DNA of 64,000 bases from Anabaena cylindrica PCC 7122. GTDB taxonomy: Bacteria; Cyanobacteriota; Cyanobacteriia; Cyanobacteriales; Nostocaceae. Shown piece by piece: positions 53,780 to 62,926 of this stretch; the first letter of the stretch is position 1; every line of letters begins with the position of its first letter. The translations under genes were made by a program, and so were the position numbers. Location of the stretch: assembly GCF_000317695.1 (NCBI RefSeq), contig NC_019771.1, positions 5,942,001-6,006,000 of the forward strand, given 5' to 3'. Below the pieces are notes generated by a model. The model ran no database searches. It had not been told where the DNA came from and saw nothing but the letters and a program-made list of their open reading frames with translations.

Positions 53780-56700
53780 TCAGTACTCAGTACTCGGAAG
53801 GGTGAAATAAAAGGTTGCACCTTGATCGACTGCTGCTTCGACCCAAATGTGGCCACCGTGACGTTGAATAATGCGTTGGACGATCGCTAGTCCAATACCT
53901 GTACCTTCAAAATCTTGTTCACGGTGCAGACGTTGGAATACTCCAAAAAGATTGTCGGCATACTGCATATCAAACCCTGATCCATTATCTCTGATTAAGT
54001 ACACTCCTTCGCCATCCATCACTTCATAACCCACTTCGATATGAGCAATGGATTTGTAACTGGTGTACTTAATGGCATTGGATAACAAGTTAATCCAGAC
54101 TTGGGTGAGGAGGGAAAGGTCAGCTTGACAGTTGGGTAAATCTGCGATCGCAAATTCAATCTCACGACCAGACCATTCTGGCGCTAAATCACTTAACACC
54201 TGTTGAATCAACTCATTGACTAACACTGGCTGTTTGGACATTTCCTTCCGATCCAAACGGGATAAATTCAACAAATCATCAATCAACTGACCCATGCGTT
54301 TGGCGTTATCCCGGACAACTTTTAAGTAACGATTACCTTCTGCATCCAGTTGTTCACCGTAGTCTTCTTGGATCATTCTCGAAAAGCCATCAATTGCTCT
54401 TAAAGGCGCTCGTAAGTCATGGGAAATTGAATAAGAAAACGATTCCAAAGCTTTATTAACAGCCTGTAATTGGGCAGTTCTTTGAGTCACCCTTTCTTCT
54501 AATTCTGCATTGAGTTGACAGACAGATTGATTCAATTTTTCCTGCTGCTGTAATAACCGGGCATTATCAATGGAAATAGCTGCCTGAGTCGAAAGCAGAT
54601 TGATGATTTCAATCCGTTCTGGGGTAAATGCATTAGTGGTGAGATTATTTTCTAAAAGAACAATTCCTGTAAATTTTCCTTGATTCAATAAAGGTGTACA
54701 TAGAATTGATTTGGATTGGTGGTAGATAATCCAGGGTTCAGATTGAAAGTTACCTTCTTGAATAGCGTGACCAAGGACGATGCTTTCCTGGGTACGAACC
54801 ACATAATTAATCAAGGATGTTGGTAAACAAGGGATGTTGTCTGGGTGTATTAGCTCAACTTTCCCATTGTCAATTGAACTAATCGCTTCAATTCGCCATT
54901 CATCTTGGGTTTGTAAAATCAAATAACCTGTTTGCGCTCCCGCATTTTCAATCAGAATAGTCATCAGTTTTCCCAGAAGTTGATCTAAAAGAACTTCAGT
55001 GGAGTAGGCGCTGCCAGTCGCAGAGATTGCTTGGGAAGCTTTCAACACCGTTTCTAGGTCAAGTGCTGCTAATTTGGTAGAAGAAGATTCTGTAGTATTA
55101 AATCTGTGGGTTTCGGTTGGTTCTGATTGCAGTTCTAGTAGTTGGGGATAGCGCCTTTGCATATCTCTCACTTTCGCCGTTGCTCCCCACCTTAAATAAC
55201 CATACCTGGCATCTTGCAGATATATTGTAGCGATGGTAATCAAATCTTGTTCCAGATAAAACCTAGCTGCCAGTTCGTTGGCCAGAGCTTCTTCTTGTAA
55301 GTATTGGTTTTTCTTAGCCAAACTAATAGCGCGATCATAGGCTTTCATGGCTTTTTTAAATCGACCTAAAACTCGATACCTTTCAGCCTCAACAAGATAC
55401 CATTTGTGCTGGTAATTCATTGGGGCATGATGCGCCCAATGTTGCATTTTGGCTTGATTTTCTGCTACCTGCTGAAGCAACTCAGACCGTTGCTGAGGAT
55501 CTGCATTTGCATACACTGCCAATCGAGAGAGAGAATCGTAGAACTTAAAGATAGCAACCAAAGCTGCTCCGGTCATAGCAGGTAAATACTCTTGTGCGAT
55601 GACAGCATTAGCGTAGGCGCTGCCCGTTGCAGACATCGCCTGATTGGTATTATCAAATAAGTAACAAAGAAATAATTTATTTAGGTAGAAATAGAACAAA
55701 CCTCCGTGAAAATTGGTTTGTTGCATTTGGGGTAGCCGAATTGTTTCATCATAAGCTTGACCCGATAAAATACCAGGATTAGGAACTTCCTGAATCAAGT
55801 TCAAAACAGTTTGCCAGCAAATCTCTACAAAATGAATACCGGCTGAGTGCTTAATTTTTTTAACTGCCTGGTGATAATGATTCAGTTGTAGTTGTAGCTC
55901 ATCCAAGGGTTGACCGACTGCAAATGAATAAGCACAAAAATGCATAGCAGCATAGCCAGCAAACTCTAAATCACCCTGATCAATACCAACCTGATAACAA
56001 TTTTGGTGTGACTGCAAACTTTCTCGGAGGTGTGTTTTCCAAACATTAATTTGGTTACTGACCGCGAATAGGGTTCTGGCCTGAATGGGTTTAGCATCTA
56101 GGTGATGAAGCAGACTTAACGCCAGTTGTCCAAATTGATATCCTGCTTCAATTTCAAATACAACTCCACAGAGAATAATTCCATAAGCAGCATAGGCAAA
56201 GGGCGCTAACATCATGTTTCCGTACTCAACCAGCAAATCTACCATCTTGAGAACAATCAGCAGAAATAAAGGCGGGACTGCTAAAAAAGCTGATGCACAT
56301 ATACTGGTTAAAAGCTGCATTGCTGCCAGCACCTCTGGCTCAGACATTATGGGCAGGTCAATCAAATTTTCAATGGGTCTGTTTGCCAATTTTGAGGCAG
56401 TTGCGGAGAGGGCTGGCTGAATATGCTCAGAAGTTGGTTGCATGGGGAGGTGAACCCCTAATTGTTTTAGTAACTGTAAACTAATCTGAATCGCCTCTAG
56501 CAGTTGATTTTGGGCAACATAAGTCTGAATTTTGACATCGTAGACTTTTAAGCTGGCTAGTAAGGTTTTTGCATGGTCAACTACCTGTTGAAATAGTGGT
56601 TCTACTTGCTCGAAGTTACCGCTCAGATAGGCTGCTTCTGCCGTTGCACTATATAGAGTTAGGGTAAAGTCATAGTTAGTTTGCCAGCTATCTGTGGTCA

Positions 56701-59056
56701 GCAGATCCAAGGCGGTTTGCAAGTATGTAAAAGCAGCATCATAAGCTGTAGATGTCTTGGCTTTTTCTCCTGCTATTAAGTTTAACTGGGACAAGTTCTT
56801 TTGTTCGGATTGAGTTTTGATGAGTTTTTGACCCTGGTTCAGTTGGTTGGTGATATCAAAAATCTTGTGTTGTAACTGTTCTGGGGAAGTCTTTTGCCAC
56901 AAACACTGTCCTACTTGCCAATGGATCATTTGGCGATCGCTCTCCGGGATGAGAGAATAAGCTGCTTGCTGAATGCGATCATGAACGAATTTATATTCAA
57001 TGGCAGGGCTATTGCTGGGAAGTGGCACTTTTAACTCAACGGATTTGTAAGCATTGCTGAGGGGCAAAATCAATCCTTGTGCGATCGCATCTCCTAATTT
57101 CTGGGCAGTTTTTTGTAGAGATAGTTCTGCTGTCACTGCCAAGGTTTCTAAATCGAACCGGTTGCCAATACAGGCTGATAACTGTAACAATCGCTGTGTC
57201 TGCAAACTGAGTTTTTGAATCTTCAGTACCAGTAAATCTACAACATTATCAGTAATTCCCCGTTCCTGAATTTGCTCAATTGACCATTGCCAATTACCCT
57301 TTTGACGATCAAATTCCAGCAGCTTTTCAGCATACAGGGATTTCAAAAACTCATTTATAAAAAAGGGATTACCGTTGGTTTTTGCTTGCACCAGTTCAGC
57401 TAAAGGTAAAACATCTTCTGGTTGACAGCGTAATGTATTAGCAATCAACTGGTTAATAGCGGGCAATTGCAAAGGATCAAGGAACAGTTGGTTTACCACC
57501 CCATTTTCCTGCTGAATTTCTGCCACCATGCGGATGAGAGGATGGGAAGCATTTACTTCATGATCCCGATATGCCCCAATTAATAACAAAGATTGCTCAA
57601 CTGTTGCTGTTGTCAGCATTTGCAGTAGTTTCAAAGAGGCAGTATCTGCCCATTGCAGATCATCCAAAAAAATCACCAGGGGATATTGTGATTGAGTAAA
57701 GACACAGATAAATTTTTGGAAAACTTGATGAAAGCGATTTTGGGCTTCTGCTGGTAGCAAAGTAGGTACATCTGGTTGATTACCAATAATTAGTTCTAAT
57801 GCTGGAATTACCTGGGTAATCACACGACTGTTAGATCCCAAAGCTGCCAAGAGTTTTTCTCGCCAGTTAATTAGCTGTAATTCGCTCTCAGTCAGTAATT
57901 GCTTAATCAGTGAGTTAAAAGCTTGTGCGATCGCAAAGTAAGGGATATTGCGTTGATACTGCTCGAATTTACCCGCAATAAAATAACCTCTGCTGCGTGT
58001 AATAGTTTTATAAATTTCCTGTACAAATGCTGATTTACCAATACCAGAGTAGCCAGCAATCAACAACATTTCTATAGCATTAATTTGACTTGACTTCTGA
58101 ATTCCTGTGACTCTAGCAAATGCAGCTAACAACATCTCCACGTCTCTTTCTCTACCATAAAGTTTTTCAGGAATATGAAAATTATCAGAAATATCATGTT
58201 GCGCTAAAATAAAAGACTCAACTCTTTTTGTTTGTTGTAGCTGGATCAGACACTGTTCCAAATCAGTCTTAATACCCCAGGCACTTTGATAGCGATCTTC
58301 TGCTGTTTTCGCTAACAGTTTTAGAACAAGTTCTGAAACTACAACTGGTATTTCTGGATTGATTAAATGAGGTGGCACAGGTTCTAAAGCCAGGTGATAA
58401 TGAATTAACTCCAACGCATCGCTAGTTACAAATGGTAATCCATGAGTCAACAATTGGTAAAAGGTAGCACCCAAAGAGTAAAAATCAGTTCTATAATCCA
58501 GAGAACGGTTCATCCTGCCCGTTTGTTCTGGAGATATGTAAGCTAAAGTTCCTTCCAATGTAGTAGGATTTTTGATAGTTAATGTTTCCCGTGGCAGGGC
58601 AGTGGCAATACCAAAATCAATAATTTTAATTTGATTTGTTTCTAAATTTAAAACAATATTGGCTGGATTAATATCTTTATGAATGATATTCGCGGTATGA
58701 ATTTCACCTAAAATTTTAGTTATTTGAATTGCTAAATGGAGAAAATCAGTTAATGTAAACTTTCTTTTGGCTAAAATCTTTTCTAAAGATTCACCTCCAA
58801 AATCCTCTACAATAATCACAAAAGTACTTTGTAATTGTTGTAAATCATAAGCTTTAATAACACCAGATATTGTCAACCCATGCATAATTTCATATTCGAG
58901 TTTATAACGTGTAATTTCCTCTGGTGTGGGATAGTCTTTCTTCAATATTTTGAAGATTACAGGTAAATTATCTAATTCCCTAATTCCCCGATAAACCTGT
59001 GAATTGTTACTTTCATGAATTTTTGTATGAATTTGATAACTAGGAATTTTCAACAT
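53780..59056 (-). CDS. Ser/Thr kinase - AAA ATPase - GAF - histidine kinase hybrid (HstK type)
   Basis: The 1758-residue protein starts with a Hanks kinase (~1-270): HKDINPANIV with catalytic D128, DFG at 147-149, EGTLAYISPEQTGR. A STAND-like AAA_16 ATPase follows with P-loop GYSGIGKSAFVQE (~330) and LDDLQWAD, then a long TPR-like helical region (~750-1300), a GAF domain (~1340-1490), a coiled coil, HisKA with SISHDLRAPLRAIDG (phospho-His H1546) and HATPase_c with GTGIGLAIVQRIIQRHGG. This is the HstK family of Anabaena and relatives. Two repeat-encoded peptides, SATGSAYS and SATGSAYA, are inserted at ~1342 and ~1140. The sensed signal is unknown. Confidence 0.93.
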   Translation of the reverse strand: MLKIPSYQIHTKIHESNNSQVYRGIRELDNLPVIFKILKKDYPTPEEITRYKLEYEIMHGLTISGVIKAYDLQQLQSTFVIIVEDFGGESLEKILAKRKFTLTDFLHLAIQITKILGEIHTANIIHKDINPANIVLNLETNQIKIIDFGIATALPRETLTIKNPTTLEGTLAYISPEQTGRMNRSLDYRTDFYSLGATFYQLLTHGLPFVTSDALELIHYHLALEPVPPHLINPEIPVVVSELVLKLLAKTAEDRYQSAWGIKTDLEQCLIQLQQTKRVESFILAQHDISDNFHIPEKLYGRERDVEMLLAAFARVTGIQKSSQINAIEMLLIAGYSGIGKSAFVQEIYKTITRSRGYFIAGKFEQYQRNIPYFAIAQAFNSLIKQLLTESELQLINWREKLLAALGSNSRVITQVIPALELIIGNQPDVPTLLPAEAQNRFHQVFQKFICVFTQSQYPLVIFLDDLQWADTASLKLLQMLTTATVEQSLLLIGAYRDHEVNASHPLIRMVAEIQQENGVVNQLFLDPLQLPAINQLIANTLRCQPEDVLPLAELVQAKTNGNPFFINEFLKSLYAEKLLEFDRQKGNWQWSIEQIQERGITDNVVDLLVLKIQKLSLQTQRLLQLSACIGNRFDLETLAVTAELSLQKTAQKLGDAIAQGLILPLSNAYKSVELKVPLPSNSPAIEYKFVHDRIQQAAYSLIPESDRQMIHWQVGQCLWQKTSPEQLQHKIFDITNQLNQGQKLIKTQSEQKNLSQLNLIAGEKAKTSTAYDAAFTYLQTALDLLTTDSWQTNYDFTLTLYSATAEAAYLSGNFEQVEPLFQQVVDHAKTLLASLKVYDVKIQTYVAQNQLLEAIQISLQLLKQLGVHLPMQPTSEHIQPALSATASKLANRPIENLIDLPIMSEPEVLAAMQLLTSICASAFLAVPPLFLLIVLKMVDLLVEYGNMMLAPFAYAAYGIILCGVVFEIEAGYQFGQLALSLLHHLDAKPIQARTLFAVSNQINVWKTHLRESLQSHQNCYQVGIDQGDLEFAGYAAMHFCAYSFAVGQPLDELQLQLNHYHQAVKKIKHSAGIHFVEICWQTVLNLIQEVPNPGILSGQAYDETIRLPQMQQTNFHGGLFYFYLNKLFLCYLFDNTNQAMSATGSAYANAVIAQEYLPAMTGAALVAIFKFYDSLSRLAVYANADPQQRSELLQQVAENQAKMQHWAHHAPMNYQHKWYLVEAERYRVLGRFKKAMKAYDRAISLAKKNQYLQEEALANELAARFYLEQDLITIATIYLQDARYGYLRWGATAKVRDMQRRYPQLLELQSEPTETHRFNTTESSSTKLAALDLETVLKASQAISATGSAYSTEVLLDQLLGKLMTILIENAGAQTGYLILQTQDEWRIEAISSIDNGKVELIHPDNIPCLPTSLINYVVRTQESIVLGHAIQEGNFQSEPWIIYHQSKSILCTPLLNQGKFTGIVLLENNLTTNAFTPERIEIINLLSTQAAISIDNARLLQQQEKLNQSVCQLNAELEERVTQRTAQLQAVNKALESFSYSISHDLRAPLRAIDGFSRMIQEDYGEQLDAEGNRYLKVVRDNAKRMGQLIDDLLNLSRLDRKEMSKQPVLVNELIQQVLSDLAPEWSGREIEFAIADLPNCQADLSLLTQVWINLLSNAIKYTSYKSIAHIEVGYEVMDGEGVYLIRDNGSGFDMQYADNLFGVFQRLHREQDFEGTGIGLAIVQRIIQRHGGHIWVEAAVDQGATFYFTLPSTEY
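55001..55031 (-). repeat. in-frame repeat insertion in the hybrid kinase (copy 1)
   Basis: The sequence GGAGTAGGCGCTGCCAGTCG and its continuation encode ISATGSAYS on the minus strand, between LKASQA and the GAF start, where related proteins read straight through (AISGEIVLD in my memory). It matches the second copy at 55611-55640 and the GCGTAGGCGxxGCCCG class of dispersed repeats. Confidence 0.65.
55611..55640 (-). repeat. in-frame repeat insertion in the hybrid kinase (copy 2)
   Basis: GCGTAGGCGCTGCCCGTTGC with AGACATCGCC encodes AMSATGSAYA on the minus strand, inside the helical region. The peptide is nearly identical to the one at 55001-55031, 600 bp away. Confidence 0.65.
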
Positions 59057-59339
59057 GGTTCAACCACCTTCAATTAGTAAAATCAGGCAAAAAGTCCGGT
59101 TAACTCGCAAACTCGATTCTATATCTATAATAGTTGCACTCTTAATTAACAGGCTAAGGGAACACCAGAAAATAAATTATCCAATCTTGTGGGATGGGCT
59201 TCTAGGCCTACCTCACAATAATTAATTGAATATTTTTTTATTTGGAAGTGCCTAATTTATAGCATTGTCAAATTCAATAAGAATTTAAGAAGACAGGAAA
59301 ATGTGAGCATATTAAAGTTTAGCAAGGAGACTGTAAGGC

Positions 59340-61439
59340 ATGAGTGAAGACTTAAATATCCTAATTATTGAAGATTCAGAAGTTGATGCTATGTTAGTTC
59401 TCCGGGAACTACGTCGCGGTGGCTTTAACCCAATTTGGGAGCGTATCGAAGTCGCCCAAGAGCTACACGCAGCCCTGAATAGCCGTACATGGGATGTCAT
59501 ACTTTCAGATTACCGCTTACCTGGATTCAATGCACCTGCGGCTCTGCAAATAGTCAAGCAGAGTCAAAAAGATATTCCTTTCATTCTCGTTTCCGGCACA
59601 ATCGGCGAAGTATCAGCAGTGGAAATGATGAAAGCAGGCGCTCATGATTATGTGATGAAGGATAACTTAAACCGATTACCAGAGGCAGTGCGTCGGGAAC
59701 TTCGGGATGCACAGGTACGAGCAGAACATAAACAAGCTCACAGTCTGTTAGAGACATTAGCCTCTAATATACCGGGAATGATATACACTTTCGTACAGCA
59801 TTCCGATGGTTCTACTGCCTTTGAATACGTTAGTTTGGGCTGTTTATCTCTTTTGGAGTTAACGCCAGATCAAGTTTTAGAAAATATCTCTCTTTGCTTT
59901 GCACAAATTCATATTGATGATCGTGCTGGATGTTATGTAGCTGCTAAACAAAGCATTCAAACGTTAAATCAATTTTTTTACGAGTGCCGATTAGTTACAC
60001 CATCTGGCCAGTTAAAGTGGGTACAAGCCAGCGCCCGTCCGGAACTCAAGAAAAATGGAGATACGATTTGGCATGGTATTTTATTGGATGTGAGCGATCG
60101 CAAACAGGCACAGGAATTACTGATTCATAATGCTTTACATGATCCATTAACAAATCTACCCAATCGCACACTTTTAGAAGAGCGACTCGAATTAGCAATT
60201 CATCGCACTAAACGAGCAGAAAACTATCATTATGCTGTCTTATTTCTAGATTTAGATCGCTTCAAAGTTATCAATGACAGTTTAGGGCATTTAGCTGGAG
60301 ATCAACTACTTAAGTCTATTGCTAAAAAACTGAAAACTCATCTGCGTGAAATTGATTTAGTGGCTAGACTTGGTGGTGACGAATTCGTAGTTTTCTTAGA
60401 GGATATATATAATTTAGAACACGCTATTCAAATTACCATGCGTATTCTTAAAGATTTTCAAATACCATTGATAATTAATAATTCCGAAGTTGTAATCAGT
60501 ACAAGCATCGGTATTGTCTTAGGCACAAAAAACTATGATCTCGCTGCCGATTTACTGCGAGATGCAGATATTGCTATGTATCAAGCCAAAGAAAAAGGCA
60601 GAAATTCATATAAAATTTTTGATGCCCAAATGCATACCCAAGCAGTAAATCGACTAACTCTAGAAACCGAAATGCGTAAGGCTCTCGAAAGAGAAGAATT
60701 TATCGTATATTACCAGCCTATTATTGATATATTTAGCAGTCGGCTGATTGGATTTGAGGCATTAGTGCGCTGGCAACATCCAACTCGTGGATTCATTTTA
60801 CCGAAAGAATTTGTTCCTATTGCCGAAGAAACTGGACTAATTGTGCCGATAGATCAGTGGATGTTTTTCACAGCTTGTCAACAACTAGCAACCTGGAAAA
60901 CCAAGTTTCCTCACCGCTTCCCACTAAAAATAAGTATTAATCTCTCTGTTCAAGATATTCGCCAAGATAATTTGATTGAAAACATTGATAGAATTTTAAA
61001 AGAAACACAATTAGATGGAGAATCCATCAGTTTAGAAATTACCGAGAGTATGCTCATTGAAAATATCAATCAAACAATTGATTTGTTAACTAAATTAAAG
61101 TTAAGAAAAAACCAGATTAGTATTGATGACTTTGGGACTGGTTATTCATCACTCAATTATCTTCATCGCTTACCCGCTGATAACTTGAAAATTGATCGCT
61201 CTTTTGTAACTCAAATGCAGGAAGGAAATCGTAATTATCAAGTCGTGAGTACTATCATCACTTTGAGTAATCAACTTGGCTTAACTGTTGTAGCAGAAGG
61301 AATTGAAACACTACAGCAATTACAATGGTTACAACAACTAGGATGTGAATTTGGTCAGGGGTATTTATTTTCTAAACCCTTGGCTGCAAAGGAAATTGAA
61401 ATCTGCTTTCTTAACAAAGATCATGATAAATTTTATTAG
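59340..61439 (+). CDS. REC-PAS-GGDEF-EAL response regulator (c-di-GMP turnover)
   Basis: The 699-residue protein has a receiver (1-~125; E11/D12, phospho-acceptor D57 in VILSDYRLPG, K107), a PAS/PAC domain (~135-255), a GGDEF domain with intact GGDEF at 345-349 and I-site REID at 336-339, and an EAL domain with FEALVRW (EAL 472-474), NLSVQDIRQ, DDFGTGYSSL and VVAEGIET. Both catalytic signatures look functional, so it may synthesise or degrade c-di-GMP by signal. It is divergent from the hybrid kinase, a likely upstream regulator. Confidence 0.94.
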   Translation: MSEDLNILIIEDSEVDAMLVLRELRRGGFNPIWERIEVAQELHAALNSRTWDVILSDYRLPGFNAPAALQIVKQSQKDIPFILVSGTIGEVSAVEMMKAGAHDYVMKDNLNRLPEAVRRELRDAQVRAEHKQAHSLLETLASNIPGMIYTFVQHSDGSTAFEYVSLGCLSLLELTPDQVLENISLCFAQIHIDDRAGCYVAAKQSIQTLNQFFYECRLVTPSGQLKWVQASARPELKKNGDTIWHGILLDVSDRKQAQELLIHNALHDPLTNLPNRTLLEERLELAIHRTKRAENYHYAVLFLDLDRFKVINDSLGHLAGDQLLKSIAKKLKTHLREIDLVARLGGDEFVVFLEDIYNLEHAIQITMRILKDFQIPLIINNSEVVISTSIGIVLGTKNYDLAADLLRDADIAMYQAKEKGRNSYKIFDAQMHTQAVNRLTLETEMRKALEREEFIVYYQPIIDIFSSRLIGFEALVRWQHPTRGFILPKEFVPIAEETGLIVPIDQWMFFTACQQLATWKTKFPHRFPLKISINLSVQDIRQDNLIENIDRILKETQLDGESISLEITESMLIENINQTIDLLTKLKLRKNQISIDDFGTGYSSLNYLHRLPADNLKIDRSFVTQMQEGNRNYQVVSTIITLSNQLGLTVVAEGIETLQQLQWLQQLGCEFGQGYLFSKPLAAKEIEICFLNKDHDKFY

Positions 61440-61880
61440 CTTTTACAAAAAGTTGAGGACTTACGCAAGTGTCACACCAAGTATCTATTTTATAGTATAT
61501 TAGACATCAAATATCTGTTTATTTGCAGGATTTATGCAGTTTGACGCGGTTGGTGAACTTGCCGAACCACACCCTCCAAAGCTAAACAAGCAGAACAAAA
61601 GTCCTTAAATTCCCCTTTTTTAAGGAAATTTAGAAGGTTTCGTCTCTATATCTGAAGGCATTTTACACAATTTGTAATGCTGCCAAGAAAAAATAACTTT
61701 AACTTTAATTTAACTAAATATTAAGAATTGATTACCTAAACCTTAATACACAGCAACAAAACAAAAATATACAATATAATCTACATCAAAATCTCTGGAG
61801 AAATACAGATGACAAGGTTAAATATAGAATAAAACTTTGAAGAACGGATATTTATTATAGATACATAGGGAAATTGGTAA
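61440..61880. other. spacer with repeat fragments before the VirB-like operon
   Basis: 61452-61640 contains a GAGGACTTACGCAAGTG end (common at cyanobacterial mobile elements) and a CCCCTTTTTTAAGG palindrome near 61615; no partner end is visible. 61740-61880 is AT-rich and probably carries the operon promoter; GGAG with an 8-codon frame lies near 61797-61835. No full gene. Confidence 0.5.
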
Positions 61881-62492
61881 ATGCCTAGAGATTATAGTAC
61901 GAAAAGAACCGAAAAAAGTTTACCGGTGAGTACAAAGACAGCATCTAACAAATTGCCGAGTATTTGGAAAATATGGCAACAGCACTTAGTAGAATCTATA
62001 CCATTTTTAATTGCTTGCGCTGTATTTTTAAGCGTGATTAGTTTAAAAAGTCCCATCCTGCTTTTTTGTTTACTAGCTGCTAGTTTTATCACCATCATTT
62101 TTCAGCAAATTGGACAGCAGATAAATTTACCAAAAAGATGGCTGATAGTATTGCAAATTTTGGCAGTATCTATCATTCTTAGTTTATTTTGGGTAGACTT
62201 TTTTTCTGCCCCGGCATCTGCTCAATTTTTTGGTAAAGCTGAAAACTTTTTTAAAAGCACATTGACACAAGGTACAGACAGTAATAGTAATCCTCAAACA
62301 GCAGTCAGTTTAATATTCAATATTTTGAGAGCAATTTATTTACTTTATATTGCTATTTCTTTAATTGGTGTCATTAATGCAGTTCGCAAAGATGAAGATT
62401 GGCAAAGTATCGCTAGAGTTCCTTTGATAGTGGTGGTTGCTGTCACTGTTGCTGATGTCTTGACAGGTTTTGTAATTGGTGATGCCAAATAA
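61881..62492 (+). CDS. VirB2/TrbC-like pilin precursor (putative)
   Basis: The 203-residue protein has hydrophobic segments at about 38-75 and 85-110 that end in SAPASA|Q (residues 109-115), a likely leader-peptidase site. The mature part has two transmembrane helices (ILRAIYLLYIAISLIGVINAV; RVPLIVVVAVTVADVLTGFVIG), the layout of VirB2/TrbC/TraA pilins with an unusually long leader. The next gene looks VirB3-like and the third VirB4-like, the standard type IV secretion order. The assignment rests on architecture and order, not on sequence identity. Confidence 0.45.
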   Translation: MPRDYSTKRTEKSLPVSTKTASNKLPSIWKIWQQHLVESIPFLIACAVFLSVISLKSPILLFCLLAASFITIIFQQIGQQINLPKRWLIVLQILAVSIILSLFWVDFFSAPASAQFFGKAENFFKSTLTQGTDSNSNPQTAVSLIFNILRAIYLLYIAISLIGVINAVRKDEDWQSIARVPLIVVVAVTVADVLTGFVIGDAK

Positions 62493-62548
62493 TTTTTATT
62501 TGACAATTCTCCTGATTTCTGAATCCTCTTCCATTCTTACAGTTTTTT

Positions 62549-62926
62549 ATGTCTCCAGAACGAGATCAAGAATTTCGTCCAGTTAACCAAATTTTAGGCT
62601 CACAACCATCATTAGGCCCAATTCCGGCTGATCAAATTTTTCCTTGGTTAGTTATTGTTCTAGTTTCATATTTTGTGATTAATGGCGTTTTTGGAGGACT
62701 GTTTGCAGATGATTTTCAGCGATGGTTGTGGACAGCATTAATGACAGGTTGGGGAATAGCAACTTGGTGGATATTAAGTGGTGGTAGGAGTTGGCGTTTT
62801 TTAAGCAAGTTTATTGGAGTTCCTACTTGGACAAGAGGCTTTGCTCGTTATCAAAGCGTGCTAGAAATTAACCATGAAGCAAAAAATCGGAAAACAAAAC
62901 ATCAACGTCGCAGGTCAAGAAAGTAG
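62549..62926 (+). CDS. VirB3/PrgI-like small membrane protein (putative)
   Basis: The 125-residue protein has a hydrophilic N-terminus (FRPVNQILGSQPSLGPIPADQ), two transmembrane helices (FPWLVIVLVSYFVINGVFGG; WLWTALMTGWGIATWWIL) and a basic C-terminal tail (KTKHQRRRSRK). Small two-span proteins between a pilin and a large ATPase are VirB3-type in type IV secretion operons. Its 3' end overlaps the next gene by 53 bp. I have no residue-level match. Confidence 0.45.
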   Translation: MSPERDQEFRPVNQILGSQPSLGPIPADQIFPWLVIVLVSYFVINGVFGGLFADDFQRWLWTALMTGWGIATWWILSGGRSWRFLSKFIGVPTWTRGFARYQSVLEINHEAKNRKTKHQRRRSRK

